From contig NC_088309.1 of NCBI RefSeq assembly GCF_910592395.1, positions 994,501 through 1,058,500 on the forward strand: a stretch of 64,000 bases of DNA. Reading direction: 5' to 3'. The position numbers and the translations under genes were made by a program. Shown one piece after another: positions 39,101 to 50,700 of the stretch; position 1 is the first letter of the stretch; each line of letters opens with the position of its first letter. The notes beneath the pieces are model-generated. The model had not been told where the DNA came from, ran no database searches, and was given only the letters and a program-made list of their open reading frames with translations. Origin of the DNA: Lineus longissimus (lineage: Eukaryota > Nemertea > Pilidiophora > Heteronemertea > Lineidae).

Positions 39101-42100
39101 AATATGGCGGATTTCCGCCCCACCGGCCGTGAGATTTGCTCTCGTCACGTCATGAGCACATTGAACTGCTGGTCGAACCGTGCTGAATATGTACCGGCTA
39201 CCGCTCTCTCCATCATCACCGACGATATGTGACGGTGCCGGTCGTGCGAGGTCGTTGTTTCAATGAAAAAGACGCACGCCACTGTCGTACCGGTACCTGA
39301 GAAAACTTGCCTTTTCAGGCAGATTTGCGATGATCGAAACAATACATCTACCTCATAGACTTTCATGTATTCTCATATGACAAGCCAAGTGGACACATAA
39401 CCTGAACTAACATGCAGCTATCGGGAAAACTTGGTGGCTACTGACTCTTGGAGTTGATTGGCGTTAGAAGTAGGAACTAGATGTAATTGGACCAACATTA
39501 AATATAGGCCAACGACCGTCGTACCCGCCCCTTTAACTATCCAGGCACCAGTGGTTTTCGATATCCTCCGCCTCTCGATATGACGAATGAGTATAAAAAG
39601 CCTGAAACTCAGGATACCCTTTCACTAATTCTGATTGGAAAATTCACGGTCCGACACTAATACTATTTTCTCCCAATGCATCCTCGAAAATAGCAGCTGC
39701 CGATTCGAACCATCCTCAGTAGAACTCGAACGCCCGGCATCAGTATGTGCTGCAGTTTTAAAAGTTTGGGTGCGGGGTATGATAATGATAATAATGAAAA
39801 TTTAGACATCTGTACATGGATGATTCGATAACAAGATAAGGAAGAAGAAATAAAGGAGAAAAGTGCGGCAGACTCGCCGGGAGTCGAACCCGTGACCAGC
39901 CGATGTAGAGTCAGACACTCTAAGCGCTAAACCGTCAAGGCTTTCATGCTGAAATGAGGATTTAATTCCCCTCTTATATGCGGTATGCAAACGAGCGCGC
40001 CGCAATTGTGACACGGACGCGCAGGTGGCAAAGTGATTAGCCGAAATAGTTCCGAGTAATCGTATATTTCGATAGTTGTACAGATTTTTCTCAACATATC
40101 GTATTTATATACCTCAGTGATATAAAATATTATCTTTGCAGTTGATTTAACGTTTGAATGGCCTTTTTTGAAAGTTTTTAAAAATCGAGGTCAGCAGGGT
40201 CAGAGTCAATCAAAAGAAATAGTTTTGAAAGTCTGTGGCAGGGTCAAAAGAAATAGTTGTTGGCGCCGATGATGTCAGTAATATGGCGGATTTCCGCCCC
40301 ACCGGCCGTGAGATTTGCTCTCGTCACGTCATGAGCACATTGAACTGCTGGTCGAACCGTGCTGAATATGTACCGGCTACCGCTCTCTCCATCATCACCG
40401 ACGATATGTGACGGTGCCGGTCGTGCGAGGTCGTTGTTTCAATGAAAAAGACGCACGCCACTGTCGTAACGGTACCTGAGAAAACTTGCCTTTTCAGGCA
40501 GATTTGCGATGATCGAAACAATACATCTACCTCATAGACTTTCATGTATTCTCATATGACAAGCCAAGTGGACACATAACCTGAACTAACATGCAGCTAT
40601 CGGGAAAACTTGGTGGCTACTGACTCTTGGAGTTGATTGGCGTTAGAAGTAGGAACTAGATGTAATTGGACCAACATTAAATATAGGCCAACGACCGTCG
40701 TACCCGCCCCTTTAACTATCCAGGCACCAGTGGTTTTCGATATCCTCCGCCTCTCGATATGACGAATGAGTATAAAAAGCCTGAAACTCAGGATACCCTT
40801 TCACTAATTCTGATTGGAAAATTCACGGTCCGACACTAATACTATTTTCTCCCAATGCATCCTCGAAAATAGCAGCTGCCGATTCGAACCATCCTCAGTA
40901 GAACTCGAACGCCCGGCATCAGTATGTGCTGCAGTTTTAAAAGTTTGGGTGCGGGGTATGATAATGATAATAATGAAAATTTAGACATCTGTACATGGAT
41001 GATTCGATAACAAGATAAGGAAGAAGAAAAAAAGGAGAAAAGTGCGGCAGACTCGCCGGGAGTCGAACCCGTGACCAGCCGATGTAGAGTCAGACACTCT
41101 AAGCGCTAAACCGTCAAGCTTTCATGCTGAAATGAGGATTTAATTCCCCTCTTATATGCGGTATGCAAACGAGCGCGCCGCAATTGTGACACGGACGCGC
41201 AGGTGGCAAAGTGATTAGCCGAAATAGTTCCGAGTAATCGTATATTTCGATAGTTGTACAGATTTTTCTCAACATATCGTATTTATATACCTCAGTGATA
41301 TAAAATATTATCTTTGCAGTTGATTTAACGTTTGAATGGCCTTTTTTGAAAGTTTTTAAAAATCGAGGTCAGCAGGGTCAGAGTCAATCAAAAGAAATAG
41401 TTTTGAAAGTCTGTGGCAGGGTCAAAAGAAATAGTTGTTAGCGCCGATGATGTCAGTAATATGGCGGATTTCCGCCCCACCGGCCGTGAGATTTGCTCTC
41501 GTCACGTCATGAGCACATTGAACTGCTGGTCGAACCGTGCTGAATATGTACCGGCTACCGCTCTCTCCATCATCACCGACGATATGTGACGGTGCCGGTC
41601 GTGCGAGGTCGTTGTTTCAATGAAAAAGACGCACGCCACTGTCGTACCGGTACCTGAGAAAACTTGCCTTTTCAGGCAGATTTGCGATGATCGAAACAAT
41701 ACATCTTCCTCATAGACTTTCATGTATTCTCATATGACAAGCCAAGTGGACACATAACCTGAACTAACATGCAGCTATCGGGAAAACTTGGTGGCTACTG
41801 ACTCTTGGAGTTGATTGGCGTTAGAAGTAGGAACTAGATGTAATTGGACCAACATTAAATATAGGCCAACGACCGTCGTACCCGCCCCTTTAACTATCCA
41901 GGCACCAGTGGTTTTCGATATCCTCCGCCTCTCGATATGACGAATGAGTATAAAAAGCCTGAAACTCAGGATACCCTTTCACTAATTCTGATTGGAAAAT
42001 TCACGGTCCGACACTAATACTATTTTCTCCCAATGCATCCTCGAAAATAGCAGCTGCCGATTCGAACCATCCTCAGTAGAACTCGAACGCCCGGCATCAG

Positions 42101-45100
42101 TATGTGCTGCAGTTTTAAAAGTTTGGGTGCGGGGTATGATAATGATAATAATGAAAATTTAGACATCTGTACATGGATGATTCGATAACAAGATAAGGAA
42201 GAAGAAAAAAAGGAGAAAAGTGCGGCAGACTCGCCGGGAGTCGAACCCGTGACCAGCCGATGTAGAGTCAGACACTCTAAGCGCTAAACCGTCAAGGCTT
42301 TCATGCTGAAATGAGGATTTAATTCCCCTCTTATATGCGGTATGCAAACGAGCGCGCCGCAATTGTGACACGGACGCGCAGGTGGCAAAGTGATTAGCCG
42401 AAATAGTTCCGAGTAATCGTATATTTCGATAGTTGTACAGATTTTTCTCAACATATCGTATTTATATACCTCAGTGATATAAAATATTATCTTTGCAGTT
42501 GATTTAACGTTTGAATGGCCTTTTTTGAAAGTTTTTAAAAATCGAGGTCAGCAGGGTCAGAGTCAATCAAAAGAAATAGTTTTGAAAGTCTGTGGCAGGG
42601 TCAAAAGAAATAGTTGTTGGCGCCGATGATGTCAGTAATATGGCGGATTTCCGCCCCACCGGCCGTGAGATTTGCTCTCGTCACGTCATGAGCACATTGA
42701 ACTGCTGGTCGAACCGTGCTGAATATGTACCGGCTACCGCTCTCTCCATCATCACCGACGATATGTGACGGTGCCGGTCGTGCGAGGTCGTTGTTTCAAT
42801 GAAAAAGACGCACGCCACTGTCGTACCGGTACCTGAGAAAACTTGCCTTTTCAGGCAGATTTGCGATGATCGAAACAATACATCTTCCTCATAGACTTTC
42901 ATGTATTCTCATATGACAAGCCAAGTGGACACATAACCTGAACTAACATGCAGCTATCGGGAAAACTTGGTGGCTACTGACTCTTGGAGTTGATTGGCGT
43001 TAGAAGTAGGAACTAGATGTAATTGGACCAACATTAAATATAGGCCAACGACCGTCGTACCCGCCCCTTTAACTATCCAGGCACCAGTGGTTTTCGATAT
43101 CCTCCGCCTCTCGATATGACGAATGAGTATAAAAAGCCTGAAACTCAGGATACCCTTTCACTAATTCTGATTGGAAAATTCACGGTCCGACACTAATACT
43201 ATTTTCTCCCAATGCATCCTCGAAAATAGCAGCTGCCGATTCGAACCATCCTCAGTAGAACTCGAACGCCCGGCATCAGTATGTGCTGCAGTTTTAAAAG
43301 TTTGGGTGCGGGGTATGATAATGATAATAATGAAAATTTAGACATCTGTACATGGATGATTCGATAACAAGATAAGGAAGAAGAAAAAAAGGAGAAAAGT
43401 GCGGCAGACTCGCCGGGAGTCGAACCCGTGACCAGCCGATGTAGAGTCAGACACTCTAAGCGCTAAACCGTCAAGGCTTTCATGCTGAAATGAGGATTTA
43501 ATTCCCCTCTTATATGCGGTATGCAAACGAGCGCGCCGCAATTGTGACACGGACGCGCAGGTGGCAAAGTGATTAGCCGAAATAGTTCCGAGTAATCGTA
43601 TATTTCGATAGTTGTACAGATTTTTCTCAACATATCGTATTTATATACCTCAGTGATATAAAATATTATCTTTGCAGTTGATTTAACGTTTGAATGGCCT
43701 TTTTTGAAAGTTTTTAAAAATCGAGGTCAGCAGGGTCAGAGTCAATCAAAAGAAATAGTTTTGAAAGTCTGTGGCAGGGTCAAAAGAAATAGTTGTTGGC
43801 GCCGATGATGTCAGTAATATGGCGGATTTCCGCCCCACCGGCCGTGAGATTTGCTCTCGTCACGTCATGAGCACATTGAACTGCTGGTCGAACCGTGCTG
43901 AATATGTACCGGCTACCGCTCTCTCCATCATCACCGACGATATGTGACGGTGCCGGTCGTGCGAGGTCGTTGTTTCAATGAAAAAGACGCACGCCACTGT
44001 CGTAACGGTACCTGAGAAAACTTGCCTTTTCAGGCAGATTTGCGATGATCGAAACAATACATCTACCTCATAGACTTTCATGTATTCTCATATGACAAGC
44101 CAAGTGGACACATAACCTGAACTAACATGCAGCTATCGGGAAAACTTGGTGGCTACTGACTCTTGGAGTTGATTGGCGTTAGAAGTAGGAACTAGATGTA
44201 ATTGGACCAACATTAAATATAGGCCAACGACCGTCGTACCCGCCCCTTTAACTATCCAGGCACCAGTGGTTTTCGATATCCTCCGCCTCTCGATATGACG
44301 AATGAGTATAAAAAGCCTGAAACTCAGGATACCCTTTCACTAATTCTGATTGGAAAATTCACGGTCCGACACTAATACTATTTTCTCCCAATGCATCCTC
44401 GAAAATAGCAGCTGCCGATTCGAACCATCCTCAGTAGAACTCGAACGCCCGGCATCAGTATGTGCTGCAGTTTTAAAAGTTTGGGTGCGGGGTATGATAA
44501 TGATAATAATGAAAATTTAGACATCTGTACATGGATGATTCGATAACAAGATAAGGAAGAAGAAAAAAAGGAGAAAAGTGCGGCAGACTCGCCGGGAGTC
44601 GAACCCGTGACCAGCCGATGTAGAGTCAGACACTCTAAGCGCTAAACCGTCAAGGCTTTCATGCTGAAATGAGGATTTAATTCCCCTCTTATATGCGGTA
44701 TGCAAACGAGCGCGCCGCAATTGTGACACGGACGCGCAGGTGGCAAAGTGATTAGCCGAAATAGTTCCGAGTAATCGTATATTTCGATAGTTGTACAGAT
44801 TTTTCTCAACATATCGTATTTATATACCTCAGTGATATAAAATATTATCTTTGCAGTTGATTTAACGTTTGAATGGCCTTTTTTGAAAGTTTTTAAAAAT
44901 CGAGGTCAGCAGGGTCAGAGTCAATCAAAAGAAATAGTTTTGAAAGTCTGTGGCAGGGTCAAAAGAAATAGTTGTTGGCGCCGATGATGTCAGTAATATG
45001 GCGGATTTCCGCCCCACCGGCCGTGAGATTTGCTCTCGTCACGTCATGAGCACATTGAACTGCTGGTCGAACCGTGCTGAATATGTACCGGCTACCGCTC

Positions 45101-47847
45101 TCTCCATCATCACCGACGATATGTGACGGTGCCGGTCGTGCGAGGTCGTTGTTTCAATGAAAAAGACGCACGCCACTGTCGTACCGGTACCTGAGAAAAC
45201 TTGCCTTTTCAGGCAGATTTGCGATGATCGAAACAATACATCTACCTCATAGACTTTCATGTATTCTCATATGACAAGCCAAGTGGACACATAACCTGAA
45301 CTAACATGCAGCTATCGGGAAAACTTGGTGGCTACTGACTCTTGGAGTTGATTGGCGTTAGAAGTAGGAACTAGATGTAATTGGACCAACATTAAATATA
45401 GGCCAACGACCGTCGTACCCGCCCCTTTAACTATCCAGGCACCAGTGGTTTTCGATATCCTCCGCCTCTCGATATGACGAATGAGTATAAAAAGCCTGAA
45501 ACTCAGGATACCCTTTCACTAATTCTGATTGGAAAATTCACGGTCCGACACTAATACTATTTTCTCCCAATGCATCCTCGAAAATAGCAGCTGCCGATTC
45601 GAACCATCCTCAGTAGAACTCGAACGCCCGGCATCAGTATGTGCTGCAGTTTTAAAAGTTTGGGTGCGGGGTATGATAATGATAATAATGAAAATTTAGA
45701 CATCTGTACATGGATGATTCGATAACAAGATAAGGAAGAAGAAAAAAAGGAGAAAAGTGCGGCAGACTCGCCGGGAGTCGAACCCGTGACCAGCCGATGT
45801 AGAGTCAGACACTCTAAGCGCTAAACCGTCAAGGCTTTCATGCTGAAATGAGGATTTAATTCCCCTCTTATATGCGGTATGCAAACGAGCGCGCCGCAAT
45901 TGTGACACGGACGCGCAGGTGGCAAAGTGATTAGCCGAAATAGTTCCGAGTAATCGTATATTTCGATAGTTGTACAGATTTTTCTCAACATATCGTATTT
46001 ATATACCTCAGTGATATAAAATATTATCTTTGCAGTTGATTTAACGTTTGAATGGCCTTTTTTGAAAGTTTTTAAAAATCGAGGTCAGCAGGGTCAGAGT
46101 CAATCAAAAGAAATAGTTTTGAAAGTCTGTGGCAGGGTCAAAAGAAATAGTTGTTGGCGCCGATGATGTCAGTAATATGGCGGATTTCCGCCCCACCGGC
46201 CGTGAGATTTGCTCTCGTCACGTCATGAGCACATTGAACTGCTGGTCGAACCGTGCTGAATATGTACCGGCTACCGCTCTATCCATCATCACCGACGATA
46301 TGTGACGGTGCCGGTCGTGCGAGGTCGTTGTTTCAATGAAAAAGACGCACGCCACTGTCGTACCGGTACCTGAGAAAACTTGCCTTTTCAGGCAGATTTG
46401 CGATGATCGAAACAATACATCTACCTCATAGACTTTCATGTATTCTCATATGACAAGCCAAGTGGACACATAACCTGAACTAACATGCAGCTATCGGGAA
46501 AACTTGGTGGCTACTGACTCTTGGAGTTGATTGGCGTTAGAAGTAGGAACTAGATGTAATTGGACCAACATTAAATATAGGCCAACGACCGTCGTACCCG
46601 CCCCTTTAACTATCCAGGCACCAGTGGTTTTCGATATCCTCCGCCTCTCGATATGACGAATGAGTATAAAAAGCCTGAAACTCAGGATACCCTTTCACTA
46701 ATTCTGATTGGAAAATTCACGGTCCGACACTAATACTATTTTCTCCCAATGCATCCTCGAAAATAGCAGCTGCCGATTCGAACCATCCTCAGTAGAACTC
46801 GAACGCCCGGCATCAGTATGTGCTGCAGTTTTAAAAGTTTGGGTGCGGGGTATGATAATGATAATAATGAAAATTTAGACATCTGTACATGGATGATTCG
46901 ATAACAAGATAAGGAAGAAGAAAAAAAGGAGAAAAGTGCGGCAGACTCGCCGGGAGTCGAACCCGTGACCAGCCGATGTAGAGTCAGACACTCTAAGCGC
47001 TAAACCGTCAAGCTTTCATGCTGAAATGAGGATTTAATTCCCCTCTTATATGCGGTATGCAAACGAGCGCGCCGCAATTGTGACACGGACGCGCAGGTGG
47101 CAAAGTGATTAGCCGAAATAGTTCCGAGTAATCGTATATTTCGATAGTTGTACAGATTTTTCTCAACATATCGTATTTATATACCTCAGTGATATAAAAT
47201 ATTATCTTTGCAGTTGATTTAACGTTTGAATGGCCTTTTTTGAAAGTTTTTAAAAATCGAGGTCAGCAGGGTCAGAGTCAATCAAAAGAAATAGTTTTGA
47301 AAGTCTGTGGCAGGGTCAAAAGAAATAGTTGTTAGCGCCGATGATGTAAGTAATATGGCGGATTTCCGTCCCACCGGCCGTGAGATTTGCTCTCGTCACG
47401 TCATGAGCACATTGAACTGCTGGTCGAACCGTGCTGAATATGTACCGGCTACCGCTCTCTCCATCATCACCGACGATATGTGACGGTGCCGGTCGTGCGA
47501 GGTCGTTGTTTCAATGAAAAAGACGCACGCCACTGTCGTACCGGTACCTGAGAAAACTTGCCTTTTCAGGCAGATTTGCGATGATCGAAACAATACATCT
47601 ACCTCATAGACTTTCATGTATTCTCATATGACAAGCCAAGTGGACACATAACCTGAACTAACATGCAGCTATCGGGAAAACTTGGTGGCTACTGACTCTT
47701 GGAGTTGATTGGCGTTAGAAGTAGGAACTAGATGTAATTGGACCAACATTAAATATAGGCCAACGACCGTCGTACCCGCCCCTTTAACTATCCAGGCACC
47801 AGTGGTTTTCGATATCCTCCGCCTCTCGATATGACGAATGAGTATAA

Positions 47848-48885
47848 TGAAATGGCCAGGGCCATTGTGCTCACCTCATGTGGAGGAAAGATGGATAAAG
47901 AGCATGGTATTGTGTCATGTAGTGTTAGGTTTGATGTAGGTCCAAGCAATTACAATTTCCCCAAAATGGCCAATTTACAGTACATTCGACCTCTGTGACC
48001 TTGAAAAGTAGGTCAAATCAAAGAAGACCCGGGTGACACATTGAATGGTTGTTAGAATTAGATGTACCTATGATATAAAATTGGTGCCAATCGGGCAAGT
48101 CATTATTAGGAATAATGGCATTTTGAAGAATTTAAGATTTGGCCCCCTCCCTGGAGGCCAAACGGCAAATCAGATCGCACCAAACTTCGGTACCTGAGAT
48201 CACCTGACCAAGGGGTACATGTGTACTTAATTTGTGATCAATAGTCATTGCAGTTAAGAAACGTGCCATAGTTACGGCCTGACGGCGAAGTTACGCCATT
48301 TGACCTCTGTGACCTTGACAAGAAGGTCAAATTAAAAACCTGTGTGACATATACTGTATGGTGGTTAGATGTACCCATGATATCAAATTGGTGGCAATCG
48401 GGCAAGAAGTTAAGGAATAATCACATTTTTAAGGTTTTTGGATTTTGCCCCCTGGTGGTCAAGTGGTGAATCATATTGGACCAAACTTCGGTCCCTGAGA
48501 TCACCTGACTAAGGGGTAAATGTGTATCAAATTTGGTATCGATAGTCATTGCAGTTTAGAAACGTGCCATCGTTACATCCTAACGGCCAATTTACACCAT
48601 TTGACCTCTGTGACCTTGAAAAGGAGGTCAAATCAAAAACCCGGAGGATATATGATGCACCTTTGCTAGAAGTACCTACCATATTTTTTTCAAAATTTCC
48701 CGACTACTATTAAGGGAGATATTGCATATTTTCACTTTTAACGTTTGGCCCCCTGGTGGCCAAACCATGAAACGAATCGGACCGAAACTCAGTCTCCAAG
48801 GTGTCATTACATAAGGGTACATGTGTACCAAGTTTCAACTCAATAGCTCTAACAGTTACGAAACGTGCCCTGCTAACGGACGACG

Positions 48886-48929
<44 letters not shown>

Positions 48930-48980
48930 ACGACGGACGCCACGGTATGGGATAAGCTCACCTCTGCTAAGAGGTGAGCT
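47848..48980. mobile_element. 1.13-kb non-autonomous element inserted in the last satellite copy
   Basis: Satellite sequence breaks inside its TATA-like motif (TATAA | element | AAAAAG), leaving about 2 bp (AA) duplicated. The left end has the hairpin AATGGCC-AG-GGCCATT followed by GCTCACCTC. The right end is a perfect 11-bp stem AGCTCACCTCT-GCTA-AGAGGTGAGCT (48955-48980). GCTCACCTC therefore appears in inverted orientation near the two ends. The interior is three degenerate ~300-bp repeats, each with TGACCTCTGTGACCTTGA-like and AGGTCAAA motifs, then a GAC microsatellite. No transposase is present. The element family was not identified. Confidence 0.8.
48876..48939. repeat. (GAC)n microsatellite
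   Basis: A run of GAC/CGA triplets with GGACGACGGACG edges, inside the right part of the inserted element. It creates an artefactual poly-Arg reading frame on the minus strand. Confidence 0.9.
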
Positions 48981-49096
48981 AAAAAGCCTGAAACTCAGGA
49001 TACCCTTTCACTAATTCTGATTGGAAAATTCACGGTCCGACACTAATACTTTTTCTCCCAATGCATCCTCGAAAATAGCAGCTGCCGATTCGAACC

Positions 49097-49622
49097 GTGC
49101 GGTTGCCCATAGATGCGGTGGCCCATAGAGGACATGCGTTTATTTTCAATATAATAGAAATTTTTTCTTTTTACAATGCGTTTTTTTCTCTCGAATTACA
49201 ACCGCCGTCGGATTTATTTCTCACCGCCGAAAAAAATAATAATGCCCACCACCGCGAAAGAAATTAATATCCACCGCGGTGGAAATTAATATCGATCGCG
49301 GTGGAAATAATATCCACCGCGGTGGAAATAATATCCACCGCGGGAGCTAATTCGTTATTGACAGCGGGTGGATATTATTTCCACCGCGGTGGATATTATT
49401 TCCACCGCGGTGGCGGTGGATATTAATTTCCACCGCGGTGGATATTATTTTCTTTGGCGGTGGTGGGAATTATTATTTTTTACCCGGCGGTGGAAATTAT
49501 TTTTTTGGCGGTGAGAAATAAATCCGACGGCGGTTGTAATTCGAGAGAAAAAAAACGCATTGTAAAAAGGAAAATTTTCTATTATATTGAAAATAAACGC
49601 ATGTCCTCTATGGGCCACCGTA
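49097..49622. mobile_element. 526-bp foldback element with nested CCACCGCGGTGG palindromes
   Basis: It is inserted in the last satellite copy with a 5-bp direct repeat GAACC on both sides (49092-49096, 49623-49627). The two halves are near-perfect reverse complements: starting TGCGGTGGCCCATAGAGG (49114) and TACGGTGGCCCATAGAGG (from 49622 inwards), they stay paired for over 200 bp apart from small indels. The centre is about 49346-49380. The 17 bases before 49114 repeat the terminus imperfectly. The inner arms carry spaced copies of the self-complementary 12-mer CCACCGCGGTGG (five perfect, others degenerate), separated by AT-rich AAATAATAT. No ORF. A Foldback/MITE-type DNA element is the best class. 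Confidence 0.85.
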
Positions 49623-49996
49623 GAACCATCCTCGGTAGAACTCGAACGCCCGGAATCAGTATGTGCTGCAGTTTTAAAACTAGTTCTTCAATCTCGATCC
49701 GCTGGCTTTCTCAAGGTGATGAGAAGGTGTGTAGGCCTATGTAATTTTTTTTTCACCATCCTTGTTAATCTTGAAGTTAATATAAGGCATAAAGGTGAAG
49801 TTTTTCAAATTTGCCTTTACATACAGGGTGTCTCATGCATTGTGCTGCATCAGTCTATGCATGACTGTATGTCTAGACGACGTTGAAACTTGACCAGATG
49901 TATTCTACAAGTGACAAGTTATTCAGAAATGTGTATAGATTTGTGTGAGAGTAAGATACTGCCAAGTCTACAGCCGTTGGAACAGGGGTATGCATG

Positions 49997-50015
49997 AAAT
50001 GACGTCGCGTCATTT
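49997..50015. promoter_or_regulatory. CRE-like palindrome upstream of VKORC1
   Basis: AAATGACG-TCG-CGTCATTT is a perfect inverted repeat with a 3-base spacer and contains TGACGTCG/CGCGTCA, similar to CREB/ATF sites. It lies ~0.7 kb before the VKORC1 start codon. Function is inferred from the motif. Confidence 0.35.
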
Positions 50016-50394
50016 GGAGGCAGGTAGGCCTGGCCTCCTCACCGGCTAGTGAGACCTAGTAATCGAACACGCTTATGTGACAAAATTAGGAAACAACCTC
50101 GTTTACCGAAAATGTCTCGGGTAGGAACGAGATTGTACGGCACTGCAGTGACGTTGCTGTTCACGAAAATAAAAACATGGCTGCCGATCATCAAAGTTAA
50201 ATATTAGTCAGTCAGTGTCTGATGATGTAAGCTATTCGGACTATTTGCTTTCGTTTCTTGGGGTCACCGGTCAGACATGTACATCTTCAAAAAGGCCAAA
50301 ATATGCTCAAATAGTACCAGTCCGGTGTAGTTTTAGAGGAACGAGTTTACAATCCCCGATCACACCCCAAAAAAAGTCATCGCCATCGGTTGAC

Positions 50395-50438
50395 CCTTGG
50401 AGTAATTATCTAATCTTGACAAGATAATTACTCCAAGG
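50395..50438. repeat. Perfect 17-bp hairpin upstream of VKORC1
   Basis: The arms CCTTGGAGTAATTATCT and AGATAATTACTCCAAGG pair perfectly around a 10-nt loop (50412-50421). GTTGACC occurs directly on both outer sides, which may be a target duplication or part of the stem base. It may fall in the VKORC1 leader or its first intron. Confidence 0.6.
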
Positions 50439-50700
50439 TTGACCTCATAGATTGAAAGGTCTTTGTCCTCCAGATCGTTTTTAAATCCTACAGTCCCAGT
50501 GAAGTGACTGTCAAGGTATGACTGTTATTGTCAAGACTGATTTTCATCTACCACTACACTAGTGACTAGGCCTATACTTGAGAGTTGACTCCAATCCCTA
50601 GTATAGTAGGCCTATATAGTTATTGTCTAGGCATGGGCATGGGCATTTCAAGATCAGTATTCCCAATATTTTCAGCCTGGCTTGCATCGACATCGTCATC

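Larger units (their letters stand above)
12463..49679. repeat. Satellite array, ~31 copies of a ~1,178-bp unit
   Basis: The same unit repeats head-to-tail. Using the conserved CATGTATTCTCA as anchor, copies sit near 12489, 13435, 14612, 15790, 16968, 18146, 19325 and so on, every 1,177-1,180 bp, to 47617. That makes 29 complete copies plus two defective end copies. Copy 1 (starting 12463) lacks ~220 bp between GTTGGCGCCG and TTTTCAGGCAG. The last copy is split by insertions at 47848-48980 and 49097-49622 and stops at 49679. Complete copies differ by only a few substitutions and single-base indels (e.g. TTTTTAAAATCG versus TTTTTAAAAATCG, which explains 1,178 versus 1,179). Each unit holds a TATA-like motif with a short hairpin, a tRNA-like segment on the minus strand, and a GGCGGA-TT-TCCGCC palindrome. 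I see no real coding sequence. Confidence 0.97.
49680..50622. other. Intergenic DNA upstream of VKORC1
   Basis: No gene is recognised. An ATG in good context at 50176 opens only a 7-codon ORF. This stretch must contain the VKORC1 promoter and leader; a possible donor (GATGAT|GTAAGC) lies near 50226 and a possible acceptor at 50673-50674, just before the coding exon. Confidence 0.4.

Noticed and set aside
48710-48961. ORF with a poly-arginine run
   Set aside because: It is the GAC microsatellite of the inserted element read on the minus strand.
12463-49679. rDNA, 5S, snRNA or histone cluster
   Set aside because: No segment of the unit resembles 18S/28S/5.8S, 5S, U1, U2 or U6 RNA or a histone gene as I know them.
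50215-50427. 70-codon ORF upstream of VKORC1
   Set aside because: It has no ATG start, no resemblance to VKOR, and ends in the hairpin at 50395-50438.
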